NCBI GenBank assembly: GCA_937863205.1 | Contig: CALMGA010000476.1 | Location: forward strand, 1 to 14,072 | From: an uncultured Beijerinckiaceae bacterium | GTDB taxonomy: Bacteria; Pseudomonadota; Alphaproteobacteria; Rhizobiales; Beijerinckiaceae | Direction of reading: 5' to 3' | Length of the DNA: 14,072 nt | Shown here: one piece after another, positions 1 to 7,338 of the stretch | How positions within the stretch are numbered: the stretch's first letter is position 1 | Layout: the number at the start of each line of letters is the position of its first letter | Program-made: the position numbers and the translations under genes | Notes under the pieces: model-generated | Seen by the model: only the letters and a program-made list of their open reading frames with translations | The model's database searches: none | What the model was told of the DNA's origin: nothing

Positions 1-331
1 CCGGGACCGCCCATTGGTGAGGCGCCGCCGGCGTGAGCGGCGGCGTGCCGGCCGGCCCGGCCTCGCCCTTGGGACCCGCCGGCCCGATCGGTCCGGCCTC
101 ACCCCTGGGCCCCTGCGGTCCCGGCGCCCCGGACGGACCGGCCGCGCCAGCCTCGCCCTTGAGACCGACGGCGCCCACCTCGCCTTTGGGGCCGGCGATG
201 CCCGCTTCGCCCTTGGCGCCCGGCGGCCCCGCGTCCCCTTTGTCCGCCTTGCCGCAGCCGGCCGTCGCCAGCAGGGCCGCCGTCAGGGCTGCCATCAGGG
301 CCGGCTTGGCCACGACGTTGAGTGCGCGCAT
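1..331 (-). CDS. Collagen-like repeat lipoprotein, partial (3' end outside window)
   Basis: The minus strand reads from an ATG at 331 without a stop to the left edge, so at least 110 residues are present and the C-terminus is missing. The start is supported by GGGAGGA six bases upstream. The first ~26 residues are a hydrophobic leader ending in ATAGC, a plausible though non-ideal lipobox with Cys26 as the lipidated residue. From about residue 34 the protein is an almost pure Gly-X-Y series ([17 protein letters not shown] and so on) with many GPKGE/LKGEAG units, the hallmark of bacterial collagen-like triple-helix proteins. The GXY phase breaks near residue 96 ([10 protein letters not shown]), where either a globular C-terminal part or a frameshift begins. 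Such proteins are exported and form trimeric stalks; the cargo or partner is unknown. It is transcribed divergently from the cell wall hydrolase. Confidence 0.8.
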   Translation of the reverse strand, partial: MRALNVVAKPALMAALTAALLATAGCGKADKGDAGPPGAKGEAGIAGPKGEVGAVGLKGEAGAAGPSGAPGPQGPRGEAGPIGPAGPKGEAGPAGTPPLTPAAPHQWAVP

Positions 332-608
332 CTCATGTCCTCCCGGTCGCGACGGCTCGGTCCCACTGCTGGACCGTGATCGGGCCGAAGCGTGTCGCGG
401 CGCATCTGTTCCAGCAAACGGGCGAACGGTCGAGTCGCCGCGTGGCGAAACCCATGCTGTTCCGCATCGGCACAAGGGGCCGGCGGCCGGCGTAACCCGT
501 CTCTAAGGCTGACGCGGGATAAACGCCGGGCGTGTCGCCAAAGGCGCGGCCAAGGGCTCGGCCCAGGGCAAGGCCAAGCGGTGCGGCAGAGGGTGCGGTG
601 AGCGGGGC

Positions 609-1850
609 GTGATGAAGCGTTCGCAAATGGGATGGGCGGTCGGCGTCGTCGCGCCGTGGTGCCTGGCGGTCGGGCTGCTCGTGTCCATCACGGCCGATGC
701 CGGCCAGATGGCCGTGGTCGGCGGCTCCTTCGCCAACCTGTCGAGCCGGGCCACGCCCGAGCCCGACGATCTCGTGCCGGCGGCCGCCCTGGCCGCGCAC
801 CGTCCCGGCGACTTCGCCAGCTTCGGCCTCGCCCGGTCGACGGGGCTGATCGCGGTCAACTTCGATCCCGGCACGCCCGACGACTTCCGGCGGGTGTCCG
901 ACGAGATCGAGCCGCGTCAAGGCGGCAAGCGACCGGGCGGCACCAACGGTTCGGGCCCGGCGCCCGCCATCGACCGCACCCGCAAGGGCGATCCGACCCT
1001 CGACCTGCGCCCGACCTTCGACAGCCAGCTTCGCCGCCGCAGCGGCCCCCGGGCAGCCCAGATGCTCGGCCCGCACGACGACGCGATGCCGGCGGCCTCG
1101 TTCTCGCTCGCCGACGAGGGCGCGCCGCTCGATGGCGCCACCAGCTTCGCGCCTTGGGCGGCCGGCGAGGACATGCAGGCCGACCCCGATGCGGGCGGCG
1201 GCTCGGGGCGGCCAAGTGTTGCCACTGCCCTCTCGATGCGCCCGGCCGCCCTGCGCGAGCGTCTCGCCCAGGGTGCCACGCCCAAGGTGTCGCGCGCCGA
1301 AGCCCTGTCCTCGACCACGCCGGCCGAGGGGCCGCCTGTTGCCGCCGTGCTCGGCCCGCTCGTCGCGCGACAGCTGGAGGCGACGATCCTGCCGCGCGCC
1401 GGGGCTCAGCCCAACTACGCCGCGTTGCTCGCTGGCGAAGGCGGCGCCCGCGAGCGTAAGTGCCTGGCCGAAGCCGTCTACTTCGAAGCCCGCAGCGAGC
1501 CGGAGGAAGGTCAGGCGGCGGTGGCGCAGGTGGTGCTCAACCGTGCCACCTCGGGCCTGTACCCCGCCTCGATCTGCGGCGTCGTGTACCAGAACCGCAG
1601 CCACTACAAGGCCTGCCAGTTTTCCTTCGCCTGCGAGGGCAAGTTGCTGCGGGTCACCGAACCGGAGTCGTGGCGCATCGCCGTGCGCATCGCCGATGCG
1701 GTGGTCGACGGGCGCACCTACCTCAGTGACGTCGGCGGCGCCACGCATTATCACGCCAGCTACGTCAGGCCGGGCTGGGCGCGGCGCCTCGTCAAGATGG
1801 ACGTCATCGGCCACCATGTCTTCTACAAGCTCCGCCGCGGGCAGAGCTGA
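609..1850 (+). CDS. Cell wall hydrolase, SleB/Hydrolase_2 family
   Basis: This encodes a 413-residue exported or membrane-anchored peptidoglycan hydrolase. Residues 8-31 are a hydrophobic signal/anchor ending in ITADA. Residues ~33-275 are a Pro/Ala/Gly/Arg-rich low-complexity linker. Residues ~282-408 form the Hydrolase_2 (SleB/CwlJ-like) catalytic domain. Visible family motifs are LAEAVYFEARSE, whose Glu293 is the expected catalytic acid, then AVAQVVLNR, YPASICGVVYQ, CQFSFACEG, and the C-terminal GATHYHASYVRPGWA and IGHHVFYKL. Family members act as lytic transglycosylases or amidases on peptidoglycan. In non-sporulating alphaproteobacteria they are assumed to work in wall remodelling. Two adjacent starts exist, GTG at 609 and ATG at 612; only a GGGG stretch lies upstream, so the choice is open. 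The long linker resembles other alphaproteobacterial homologues and would let the domain reach across the periplasm. Confidence 0.9.
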   Translation: MMKRSQMGWAVGVVAPWCLAVGLLVSITADAGQMAVVGGSFANLSSRATPEPDDLVPAAALAAHRPGDFASFGLARSTGLIAVNFDPGTPDDFRRVSDEIEPRQGGKRPGGTNGSGPAPAIDRTRKGDPTLDLRPTFDSQLRRRSGPRAAQMLGPHDDAMPAASFSLADEGAPLDGATSFAPWAAGEDMQADPDAGGGSGRPSVATALSMRPAALRERLAQGATPKVSRAEALSSTTPAEGPPVAAVLGPLVARQLEATILPRAGAQPNYAALLAGEGGARERKCLAEAVYFEARSEPEEGQAAVAQVVLNRATSGLYPASICGVVYQNRSHYKACQFSFACEGKLLRVTEPESWRIAVRIADAVVDGRTYLSDVGGATHYHASYVRPGWARRLVKMDVIGHHVFYKLRRGQS

Positions 1851-1856
1851 GGCCGC

Positions 1857-2147
1857 TCAGCGGCTGGCGCGCCAGGCCGGTTCCCACAGGTCGTCGGGAT
1901 CGACGATGCAAACGGTGGAACCGGCCGCCTTCGCTTCCTTGATCGCCCGCACCACGGCCACCGGCGCCAGCGTCAACTTCGAGGGCGGCAGGTAGGGGAT
2001 CTCGATCTGCCCGTTCTTCTGGCCGACGGGGCCGATGTACCAGCCGCACACCTGTCCGCCGGGACTGCGGAACAGGTGCAGTTGAAAGTCGTAGCCCTCG
2101 GCTGCTTCTTCCGAGCGGAACTTCCGCAAACGCAAGGGAAACGTCAA
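1857..2147 (-). CDS. Small conserved-looking hypothetical protein with TTG start
   Basis: A 96-residue protein that I do not recognise. It is soluble, with no signal peptide or membrane segment. It has an N-terminal mixed strand region (YDFQLHLFRSPGGQVCGWYIGPVGQ), a turn-rich middle (IPYLPPSKLTLAP), a helix (AVVRAIKEAKAAG) and a strand with an acidic turn (STVCIVDPDDLWEPAW). The start is TTG at 2147, chosen because GGAGG lies at 2156-2160, eight bases upstream, and no ATG fits. It ends six bases from the stop of the convergent cell wall hydrolase. It is on the same strand as the polyprenyl synthase, 145 bases downstream of it, across a hairpin-rich leader. Codon use is ordinary for the surroundings, which favours a real gene. 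Function unknown. Confidence 0.65.
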   Translation of the reverse strand: MTFPLRLRKFRSEEAAEGYDFQLHLFRSPGGQVCGWYIGPVGQKNGQIEIPYLPPSKLTLAPVAVVRAIKEAKAAGSTVCIVDPDDLWEPAWRASR

Positions 2148-2292
2148 GTGTTGGGCCTCCGCCGAAGTGCGAAGCCCCGCACTTCACCGCTGACGGCGGA
2201 ACCCTGGTGCCTCATTCCCTCGGATGCCGGGGAACCGCGTTCGTATCTGACGTTAAGTCAGATCGACGGGGCGCGCTTTAACATAAGTTTGC
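2148..2292 (-). promoter_or_regulatory. Hairpin-rich intergenic leader before the small TTG-start gene
   Basis: Several short inverted repeats follow one another between the ispB-type stop and the SD of the small gene. GAAGTGCG/CGCACTTC (2164-2185, six-base loop) stands four bases upstream of the SD. TTCCC(T)CGG/CCGGGGAA has its arms around 2215-2234. TCTGAC/GTCAGA lies at 2246-2262. None is followed by a T-run on the minus strand, so they are not classical intrinsic terminators. The hairpin next to the SD could affect translation initiation or mark a processed 3' end of the upstream mRNA. No riboswitch class was recognised. Confidence 0.35.
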
Positions 2293-3330
2293 TCAATGCG
2301 TGCGATTAACGCAGAAATCGACGACTTCGATCAGGGCGTGCTTCCAGGGCGAGGCCGGGAACAGCTCCAGCGCGTCGCGCGCCATCGCCCCGTAGTGCCG
2401 CGCCCGCTCCACCGTGTCGTCCAAAGCCCGGTGCCGGCGCAGGAAGCCAAGCGCGGTGTCGAGGTCGCCCTCGGCGATTTCGCCCCGCTCAACCGCCTTG
2501 CGCCAGAACTCGCGCTCGGCCGTCGACCCCCGACGGAACGCCAGCACGACCGGCAGGGTGATCTTGCCCTCCCGGAAGTCGTCGCCGACGTTCTTGCCCA
2601 GGCTCGCCGCCGTGCCGCCGTAGTCCAGCGCGTCGTCGATGAGCTGGAAGGCGATCCCCAGGTTGACGCCGTAGCTCCGGCAGGCGGCGACCTCCGCCTT
2701 GGCCCGGCCGCCCAGGATGGCGCCGACCTCGCAGGCGGCGCCGAACAGCGCCGCCGTCTTGGCGCGGATCACCGCGAGGTAGTCGTCCTCGCTGGTTTGC
2801 GTGTCCTTGGCGGCGCTGAGCTGCATCACCTCGCCCTCGGCGATCACGCAGGCGGCGGTGGACAGCACGTCGAGGCAGGGCAGGGAGCCGACCTCGACCA
2901 TCATCTTGAACGCCTGCCCGAGCAGGAAGTCGCCGACCAGCACGCTGGCCTCGTTGCCCCACAGCATGCGGGCGGCGAGCTTGCCGCGGCGCATGTCGCT
3001 CTCGTCGACGACGTCGTCGTGGAGCAGGGTCGCCGTGTGCATGAACTCGACCGAGGCGGCAAGCTTGATGTGGCCGTCGCCCTCGTACCCGCACAGGCCG
3101 GCGGTGGCCAGCGTCAGCATCGGCCGCAGCCGCTTGCCGCCCGAGGCGATGAGGTGGCGGGCGACGTCGGGGATCATCGACACGTGCGAGGCCGCGCGCC
3201 CGAGGATGGTGGCGTCGACCCCGGCCATGTCGGGCTTGACCAGCCGCAGCAGCGCGCCGATGCCCGCCTCCGCATCGCGCCTGGGTTGGCTGTCCCTCGG
3301 CATGTCTTCGAGTGGCACCACGACGCCCAA
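2293..3330 (-). CDS. ispB: Long-chain polyprenyl (octaprenyl/decaprenyl) diphosphate synthase
   Basis: Trans-isoprenyl diphosphate synthase, which condenses isopentenyl diphosphate onto an allylic primer to build the ubiquinone side chain. Counting from an upstream GTG at 3354 (353 residues), the family motifs are complete: GGKRLRP at 72-78, the first Asp-rich motif LLHDDVVDESDMRRG (D113, D114, D117), GDFLLGQAF at 141-149, the second Asp-rich motif FQLIDDALDYGG (D240, D241, D244), and GKNVGDDFREGKITLP at 253-268. I prefer the TTG at 3330 (eight codons later, protein starting MGVVVPLEDMP, 345 residues), because GGAGG stands six bases before it and the GTG has no SD. Alphaproteobacteria usually make Q-10, so the product may be decaprenyl diphosphate; chain length cannot be read from the motifs alone. 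The DUF2007 gene is divergent from it. Confidence 0.93.
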   Translation of the reverse strand: MGVVVPLEDMPRDSQPRRDAEAGIGALLRLVKPDMAGVDATILGRAASHVSMIPDVARHLIASGGKRLRPMLTLATAGLCGYEGDGHIKLAASVEFMHTATLLHDDVVDESDMRRGKLAARMLWGNEASVLVGDFLLGQAFKMMVEVGSLPCLDVLSTAACVIAEGEVMQLSAAKDTQTSEDDYLAVIRAKTAALFGAACEVGAILGGRAKAEVAACRSYGVNLGIAFQLIDDALDYGGTAASLGKNVGDDFREGKITLPVVLAFRRGSTAEREFWRKAVERGEIAEGDLDTALGFLRRHRALDDTVERARHYGAMARDALELFPASPWKHALIEVVDFCVNRTH

Positions 3331-3581
3331 GGCGGACCTCCGCAACGATCCCACGGTACTTAGGACCGGGCACTCATCGCCGCAACCGCCGCATTGCGGC
3401 GCACCTCCGGGCCTGTCGCGCCGGCCTCGAACCTGCCTGCCCCAAGCCCGAAGCCTGGCGGCTTGCGGCGCTTCGGCCCTCGTGCGATGTCACGGTCGCC
3501 CCGCTGCGCCTTGCCGCAGATACGGCGCTCGAAGCGTGGCATTTGAAAAGGCGCGAAGGACAAGGTCATGATGGACGCGTC

Positions 3582-3806
3582 ATGATCGAGCTCCTGAGAA
3601 CCAACGACATCGTCCTGATCTCGCGCATCGAGGCGCTGATGGCCGAGCACGGCATCGCGTTGCTGGTCGCCGACCAGTACATGAGTTCGCTGGAAGGTTC
3701 GCTCGGCTTCCTGCCGCGGCGCATGCTGATCGACGTCGAAGACCTCGGCCGCGCCCGCATGGCCTTGCACGCCGCCGGGCTGATGGCCGAGCTGCGCAAC
3801 GGCTGA
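3582..3806 (+). CDS. DUF2007 family small protein (putative signal-transducing)
   Basis: A 74-residue cytosolic protein starting MIELLRTNDIVLISRIEALM and ending MALHAAGLMAELRNG. The pattern is a strand, then a helix that 'scans' (NDIVLISRIEALMAEHGI), a strand with LLVADQYMSSLEG, and a C-terminal LIDVEDLGRARMAL. This is typical of DUF2007, a small ferredoxin-fold family annotated as putative signal-transducing proteins without a proven function. The ATG at 3582 was chosen because the frame upstream has no good start and homologues begin at this point; the SD is weak (GGA six bases before). The stop is ten bases before the GTG of the downstream methyltransferase, so the two are very likely cotranscribed, an association I recall from other alphaproteobacteria. 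Confidence 0.85.
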   Translation: MIELLRTNDIVLISRIEALMAEHGIALLVADQYMSSLEGSLGFLPRRMLIDVEDLGRARMALHAAGLMAELRNG

Positions 3807-3816
3807 GCCGCACGCC

Positions 3817-4590
3817 GTGTCCGCCGGGCCCGTGCCGGGTACCACCCGCGACGCCTTCTACGGCGGCCGCCTCCTCCTGACCCAGCCGGCCCGCGGGCAC
3901 CGTTCGGGCACGGATGCCGTGCTGCTCGCCGCCGCCGTGCCGCTTGGCTTTGCCGGGCTCTGCTACGACGTCGGCTCGGGCGTCGGCGCGGTGGGCCTCG
4001 GCGTCGCGCTGCTGCGCCCCGGCGCCCGCGTGGTCCTGGTGGAGCGCGAGGCGGCGACCGTGGCGCTTGCCCGGGCCAACGCCGCCGCCATGGGGCGCGA
4101 GGTCACCGTGAGGCGCGAGGTCACCGTGGCGGAGTGCGACGTTCTCGATCGGGAGGCGTTGCGCCGAGTGCTTCCCGTGCGCGCCGACCTTGTGGTCACC
4201 AATCCGCCGTTCCACGACCCTTCGCGAGGCCGAGCCTCGCCAGACCCGCTCCGCCGCGCCGCTCACGTCCTGGAGGATGGCGTGGCGATCGAGGACTGGG
4301 TGTTGGCGTGCCTCGACCGGCTCGACGACAAGGGCACCTTGATCGCCATCCACGTCGCGGCCGCCCTGCCGTCGGTCCTGGCCGCGTTCGCCGGCCGCTT
4401 CGGGGCGGTCGTCGTCAAGCCGGTCCTGCCGCGCGTCGAAGCGCCGGCGCACCGCGTCCTGGTGCAGGCGACGAGGAACAGCCGCGCCCCCTTCACCCTG
4501 GCGCCGCCGCTGGTGCTCCACGACGGGAACGGTCGGTTCACGCCCGAGGCCGTTCGCCTCCATCGCGGCGAGGCCGCGCTGGACTGGTAG
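3817..4590 (+). CDS. Class I SAM-dependent methyltransferase, TrmN6-like (COG4123)
   Basis: A 257-residue cytosolic N6-adenine-type methyltransferase. After the N-terminal RDAFYGGRLLLTQPARGHRSG and TDAVLLAAAVP, which match the entry region of TrmN6/YfiC proteins, come motif I DVGSGVGAVG (51-60, SAM binding), the acidic residue at the end of the second strand (VLVERE, E76) and the catalytic motif DLVVTNPPFHD (NPPF at 129-132), expected for methylation of an exocyclic amino group. In E. coli the homologue modifies A37 of tRNA-Val1; the substrate here is inferred from family only. The start is GTG at 3817, ten bases after the DUF2007 stop. An odd feature is an 18 bp tandem duplication (4094-4129, 17/18 identical), giving REVTVR REVTVA at residues 94-105 between the second and third strands. 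Confidence 0.85.
   Translation: MSAGPVPGTTRDAFYGGRLLLTQPARGHRSGTDAVLLAAAVPLGFAGLCYDVGSGVGAVGLGVALLRPGARVVLVEREAATVALARANAAAMGREVTVRREVTVAECDVLDREALRRVLPVRADLVVTNPPFHDPSRGRASPDPLRRAAHVLEDGVAIEDWVLACLDRLDDKGTLIAIHVAAALPSVLAAFAGRFGAVVVKPVLPRVEAPAHRVLVQATRNSRAPFTLAPPLVLHDGNGRFTPEAVRLHRGEAALDW
4094..4129 (+). repeat. 18 bp in-frame tandem duplication inside the methyltransferase gene
   Basis: Two adjacent 18 bp units (4094-4111 and 4112-4129) differ only in the last base. Each contains GGCGCGAGGTCACCGTG. The reading frame is kept and six residues are added in a surface loop between strands two and three of the Rossmann fold. Confidence 0.9.
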
Positions 4591-4600
4591 CTTCGCTCTC

Positions 4601-4699
4601 AGCAGGTTCGCGTTGGCAGGCCAACGCTTCATCCGCTTAGCTCTTTGATGAGCGGCAGGTTTCGATCGCAAAACCGCGGGGCACTTTTGCAAACCTGCT
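4601..4699 (+). repeat. Palindromic intergenic repeat, copy A
   Basis: A 99 bp element bounded by AGCAGGT and its inverse ACCTGCT. It holds a perfect hairpin GCGTTGGC-AG-GCCAACGC near its left end and a second inverted pair GCAAAA/TTTTGC around a GC-rich loop near its right end. It matches the reverse complement of copy C at about 90 percent by eye, with one single-base indel, and copy B more loosely. It begins 11 bases after the methyltransferase stop, so it lies in the 3' region of that mRNA and could help end or stabilise it. Confidence 0.85.
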
Positions 4700-4718
4700 C
4701 AAAGCCTGACCCAGATGT

Positions 4719-4890
4719 CTACCTACGCGCGGGTTGCCTGGTGCCGAACTGAATGGCGGCGAGGGTGTCGTGCACAAGGGCTGCGCCAAGGGTCTCGTAA
4801 ACCCTCGGCGAGCCGCCGGTTGCGGCCGAACCAGGAGAAGGTGCGCTCCATCACGAGAGCGCCGCTTGATCACCTCAGAGCCGTCAGCGG
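4719..4890 (-). pseudogene. C-terminal remnant of an IS5-type transposase
   Basis: Only the end of a DDE transposase is left. Reading on the minus strand, GSEVIKR (near 4870) matches the region before the catalytic Glu in IS5-type transposases. Then, in another frame, VMERTFSWFGRNRRLAE carries the C-terminal catalytic segment (VERTFxWLxRxRRL in the family; E in MERT). After a further frameshift, VYETLGAALVHDTLAAIQFG finishes at a TAG at 4719-4721. The dozen residues usually found between the VKR and VERT blocks are missing. No N-terminal part and no inverted terminal repeat was identified, so this is a dead fragment. It sits between repeat copy A and the VOC gene. IS5-type is my best family guess; a related DDE group is possible. 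Confidence 0.65.
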
Positions 4891-4920
4891 GCCGCGGTGC
4901 CGAGTCCAGCGCGGCTTGCT

Positions 4921-5316
4921 CTACTGGGTAAAGGTGTAGGCACAGACCTTGTTGCCGGCGGGATCGCGCAGGTAAGCGGCATAAGCACCCGGAAGATGAC
5001 TGCGCGGGCCGGACGCCCCTTCGTCGGCACCACCGTTGGCGAGGCCCGCAGCGTGGAAAGCATCCACGTCCGCAGTGGTCTTGGCCGCGAAGCCGACGGT
5101 CGCGCCGTTGCTCGAAGCCGCTTCGCCGTTGCCGGGCCGCGCGATGACGAAAGCGGGCTTGTCCTTGCCGTACAGGACCCAATCGTTGCCGAATGGGCCG
5201 AGGTTCTTGACGCCCAGCGGCGCCAGCACCGCATCATAGAACTTGACCGAGGACGCAACATCGTTGGCGCCAATGAAGACGTGGGAAAAAATACCGTCAC
5301 CGGATATCACGGCCAT
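4921..5316 (-). CDS. VOC family protein (glyoxalase/bleomycin-resistance fold)
   Basis: A 131-residue cytosolic protein with paired beta-alpha-beta-beta-beta modules. The N-terminal module contains FSHVFIGANDVASSVKFYDA (His12, a usual metal-ligand position, and the FYD signature), followed by VLAPLGVKNLGPFGNDWVLY. The C-terminal module contains GFAAKTTADVDAFHAAGLANGG and AAYLRDPAGNKVCAYTF, where DPxGN is characteristic of the superfamily. The metal-ligand Glu often found in the last strand is not evident. The start is ATG at 5316, with GAGGA nine bases upstream; the longer reading from 5355 adds 13 arginine-rich residues without support. Members are dioxygenases, lyases or binding/resistance proteins, and the substrate cannot be assigned. 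It stands alone between an IS remnant and a long non-coding stretch. Confidence 0.85.
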   Translation of the reverse strand: MAVISGDGIFSHVFIGANDVASSVKFYDAVLAPLGVKNLGPFGNDWVLYGKDKPAFVIARPGNGEAASSNGATVGFAAKTTADVDAFHAAGLANGGADEGASGPRSHLPGAYAAYLRDPAGNKVCAYTFTQ

Positions 5317-5634
5317 GTGTCGCTGTCCTCTGCGTGTTGGCGCGCCGGCGTCCACCGGGCGCCGACGAGGCGTCGTAGATCACGAATACGGCCGGTTGTG
5401 TCAACCGCCTTGTGGCGCCGACGATGAGGTGACGCCCGTCGCCTTCCGGAGCGTCCGACCCCGTGCAGATCTGAGCGGAACGTCGGAGATGGGTGCAGAA
5501 GCGCCGGCGTCGTCCGACCGTAGTTCGCACGCTGGAACATCGGACGCAGAAGTGCGCAGCGCCTTTTGGACGACATCGACACCGCAAGTAGTATAGCGCG
5601 TGAAGCCCGATTCTATTGGGGGGCCGGTAGTCTT
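5317..5634. other. Non-coding interval between the VOC gene and repeat copy B
   Basis: About 320 bases with no convincing gene. Open frames exist on both strands but lack SD sequences and family motifs. The VOC-side part holds a possible promoter (5376-5404). GGCGCCGACGA occurs twice, at either side of that promoter (from about 5359 and 5415). The part at 5480-5560 has two loosely similar CTTCTGC/GTTCC blocks on the minus strand, which look like old repeat or pseudogene debris. Confidence 0.5.
5376..5404 (-). promoter_or_regulatory. Possible sigma-70-type promoter for the VOC gene, overlapping a small palindrome
   Basis: On the minus strand a consensus -35 TTGACA (5404-5399) is followed, after 17 bases, by a weak -10 GATCTA (5381-5376), about 60 bases before the VOC start. 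The -35 overlaps the palindrome GGTTG-TGT-CAACC (5394-5406), a plausible operator. The -10 match is poor, so this is tentative. Confidence 0.3.
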
Positions 5635-5733
5635 AGCAGCCACGCGTTGGCAGGCCAGCGCTACACCCGCTTAGCGTCCTACGAAACCGCAGGTTCGATC
5701 GCAAGACCGCTGACCACTTCTGCGAAACCTGCT
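5635..5733 (+). repeat. Palindromic intergenic repeat, copy B (diverged)
   Basis: A 99 bp copy of the family, same orientation as copy A, ending in ACCTGCTTAGC. The left end is degraded (AGCAGCC). The conserved hairpin is GCGTTGGC-AG-GCCAGCGC, where an A-to-G change turns one pair into a G-U wobble and so keeps the stem. It lies 66 bases beyond the 3' end of the FAD monooxygenase gene. It is in opposite orientation to copy C on the far side of the monooxygenase/TetR module. Confidence 0.8.
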
Positions 5734-5799
5734 TAGCCTGCGAGCAGCGAAGGCAGCGGCAGGCCGCTTCTCTCCTGCGAGCTCCCGGCCTCTGCGATC

Positions 5800-7338
5800 C
5801 TACGCCGACCGCATCGCGGCTCGCGTGGCCGCACCAACGGCCCGGTGCGGGACGAACCAGCGGCGGAGCGCTTCCGCCAGTCCGTCCAGGCTATGGTCTT
5901 CGGCGGCCCAGGCGATGCAGCCGTCGGGGCGGATCAACATGGATGATCCCGCCGGGACCGGAACGCACCGCACCTTCGACGCGGCGGCTGCGACAAGGCT
6001 CGACCCCGTGCCGTCGCCGGCATCGAGGAAGAGACCGCGGCCATCCTCTATGACGTCATAAAGCGACGTGACGGCCTCCCCGAGGCCGATCGGCCGGTCG
6101 CCGATCAGCCGTCCGACCTCGTCGTGCTCCGACCCGAGGTCGTAGCGGGTGGACAGGCCGCTCATCATCTCGCCGAAGCGGCGGTTCACGTCGGTCATCT
6201 GCAGGAGCCCGGCGATCAGATCCCGCATCGCGCCCGCCTGCGGATCCGGGCGCATGATGGCGGCCTGGGCGAGGGTGTTCGCCATCACGGCTTCGGCGAC
6301 CGGCCGCCGCTCGGCCGTGTAGGTGTCGAGCAGGCTGTCCGGCATGTCGCCACGCACCACAGAGGCCAGCTTCCAGCCGAGGTTGGCCGCGTCCACGAGG
6401 CCAAGGCTCATGCCTTGTCCGCCGAAGGGCGAGTGGACGTGCGCCGCGTCGCCGGCGAGCAGCACCCTGCCGGCGCGATAGGTGTCGGCGAGCCGCGTGT
6501 TGTCCGTCCACCGGTTCGCGACGTCGAGCACCGCGACGTGGACGTCCATGCCGCTGATCCGACGCAGCACGGCCTCGACCTCCTCGCGGGTGACCGGTGC
6601 CTCGCGGTCCGCAGGTGGGCCGCTGAAATCCAACATGCCCAACATGCGCGGGACAGGCCCGTAGAAGAACATGCCGCCCGGCCCGCGCCGGAAACCCGGC
6701 GATGATGAATGTCGGGGAAGGTCGATGTCGCAGCTCGCGCTGTACATCGTCATGGTCGGCGGCGTGCCGGGAAAGGCGAAGCCGGCCATCTTGCGGACGG
6801 AGCTGCGCCCGCCGTCGCATCCGACGAGGTAGGCGCAGCGGATACCGCCTCCGCCCGTCGGGGATGCCCAGGCCACCTCGACGCGATCCCCTCGCTGCAT
6901 GAAGCCGGTGACGTCGCATTCGCGGCGCACGGCGATGCCGAGCGCACGCGCACGCTCGGCCAGGACGGCTTCGAGGGTCTGCTGATCCACCGGGCGCATG
7001 CGTCGCTCCGGCTCCCTTTGCGCATCGCTCCGGAGAAGCAGGCCGGCGAAATGACCAAAGGCCTTCGGCGACCGGCTGCGCTGTTGCACTCCGGGCTGCA
7101 TCATCGCCGCCAGGCGGGGCGCCTCGGCGGCGGCGATGGTCGCGCTCATTCCCCGGCGCTGCAACGCCTCGATGCCGAGCGGTCCGCAACCCTGCGCTTT
7201 CAAAGCCGTGCTCGGCGCGGCCAAACGCTCCAGCACGAGGACGCGTGCGCCACCCAGGGTCAGCTCGATTGCGAGAAGGAGCCCGACCGGCCCGGCTCCC
7301 ACGATCACGATGTCGACGTGCTGATTCATATACGTCAT
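5800..7338 (-). CDS. FAD-dependent aromatic monooxygenase (group A flavoprotein hydroxylase)
   Basis: A 512-residue NAD(P)H-dependent flavin hydroxylase of the PF01494 type (MhpA, PgaE and rifampicin monooxygenase relatives). The N-terminal Rossmann motif is VDIVIVGAGPVGLLLAIEL (G14, G16, G19), with the acidic end VLVLER. The DG motif is LVGCDGGRSSVRK (D175-G176). The GD motif is GRVLLAGDAAHVHSPFGGQG (G296-D297), followed by MSLGLVDAANLGWKLA. Residues after ~400 form a thioredoxin-like C-terminal domain (LYDVIEDGRGLFL and RPDGCIAWAAED), as in polyketide and antibiotic hydroxylases. The protein is cytosolic; the substrate is an unknown aromatic compound or antibiotic. Two starts are possible, ATG at 7338 and ATG at 7329. 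The second leaves the shared operator outside the coding region and I slightly prefer it. It is divergent from a TetR regulator. Confidence 0.9.
   Translation of the reverse strand: MTYMNQHVDIVIVGAGPVGLLLAIELTLGGARVLVLERLAAPSTALKAQGCGPLGIEALQRRGMSATIAAAEAPRLAAMMQPGVQQRSRSPKAFGHFAGLLLRSDAQREPERRMRPVDQQTLEAVLAERARALGIAVRRECDVTGFMQRGDRVEVAWASPTGGGGIRCAYLVGCDGGRSSVRKMAGFAFPGTPPTMTMYSASCDIDLPRHSSSPGFRRGPGGMFFYGPVPRMLGMLDFSGPPADREAPVTREEVEAVLRRISGMDVHVAVLDVANRWTDNTRLADTYRAGRVLLAGDAAHVHSPFGGQGMSLGLVDAANLGWKLASVVRGDMPDSLLDTYTAERRPVAEAVMANTLAQAAIMRPDPQAGAMRDLIAGLLQMTDVNRRFGEMMSGLSTRYDLGSEHDEVGRLIGDRPIGLGEAVTSLYDVIEDGRGLFLDAGDGTGSSLVAAAASKVRCVPVPAGSSMLIRPDGCIAWAAEDHSLDGLAEALRRWFVPHRAVGAATRAAMRSA

Noticed and set aside
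333..1817. 494-codon open frame on the minus strand
   Set aside because: It lies antisense to the cell wall hydrolase with its clear catalytic domain, is Arg/Gly/Ala-rich, and has no family motif. Long antisense frames are expected at this G+C.
2296..3363. 355-codon plus-strand open frame
   Set aside because: It is antisense to the polyprenyl synthase, which has all catalytic motifs. The product is His/Asp/Ala-rich without domains.
3580..4692. 370-codon minus-strand open frame
   Set aside because: It is antisense to the DUF2007 and methyltransferase genes and part of it is only the translation of repeat copy A.
4921..5355. Longer VOC protein starting at 5355
   Set aside because: The 13 added residues are Arg-rich and lack an SD. 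ATG at 5316 has GAGGA upstream and begins where the fold begins.
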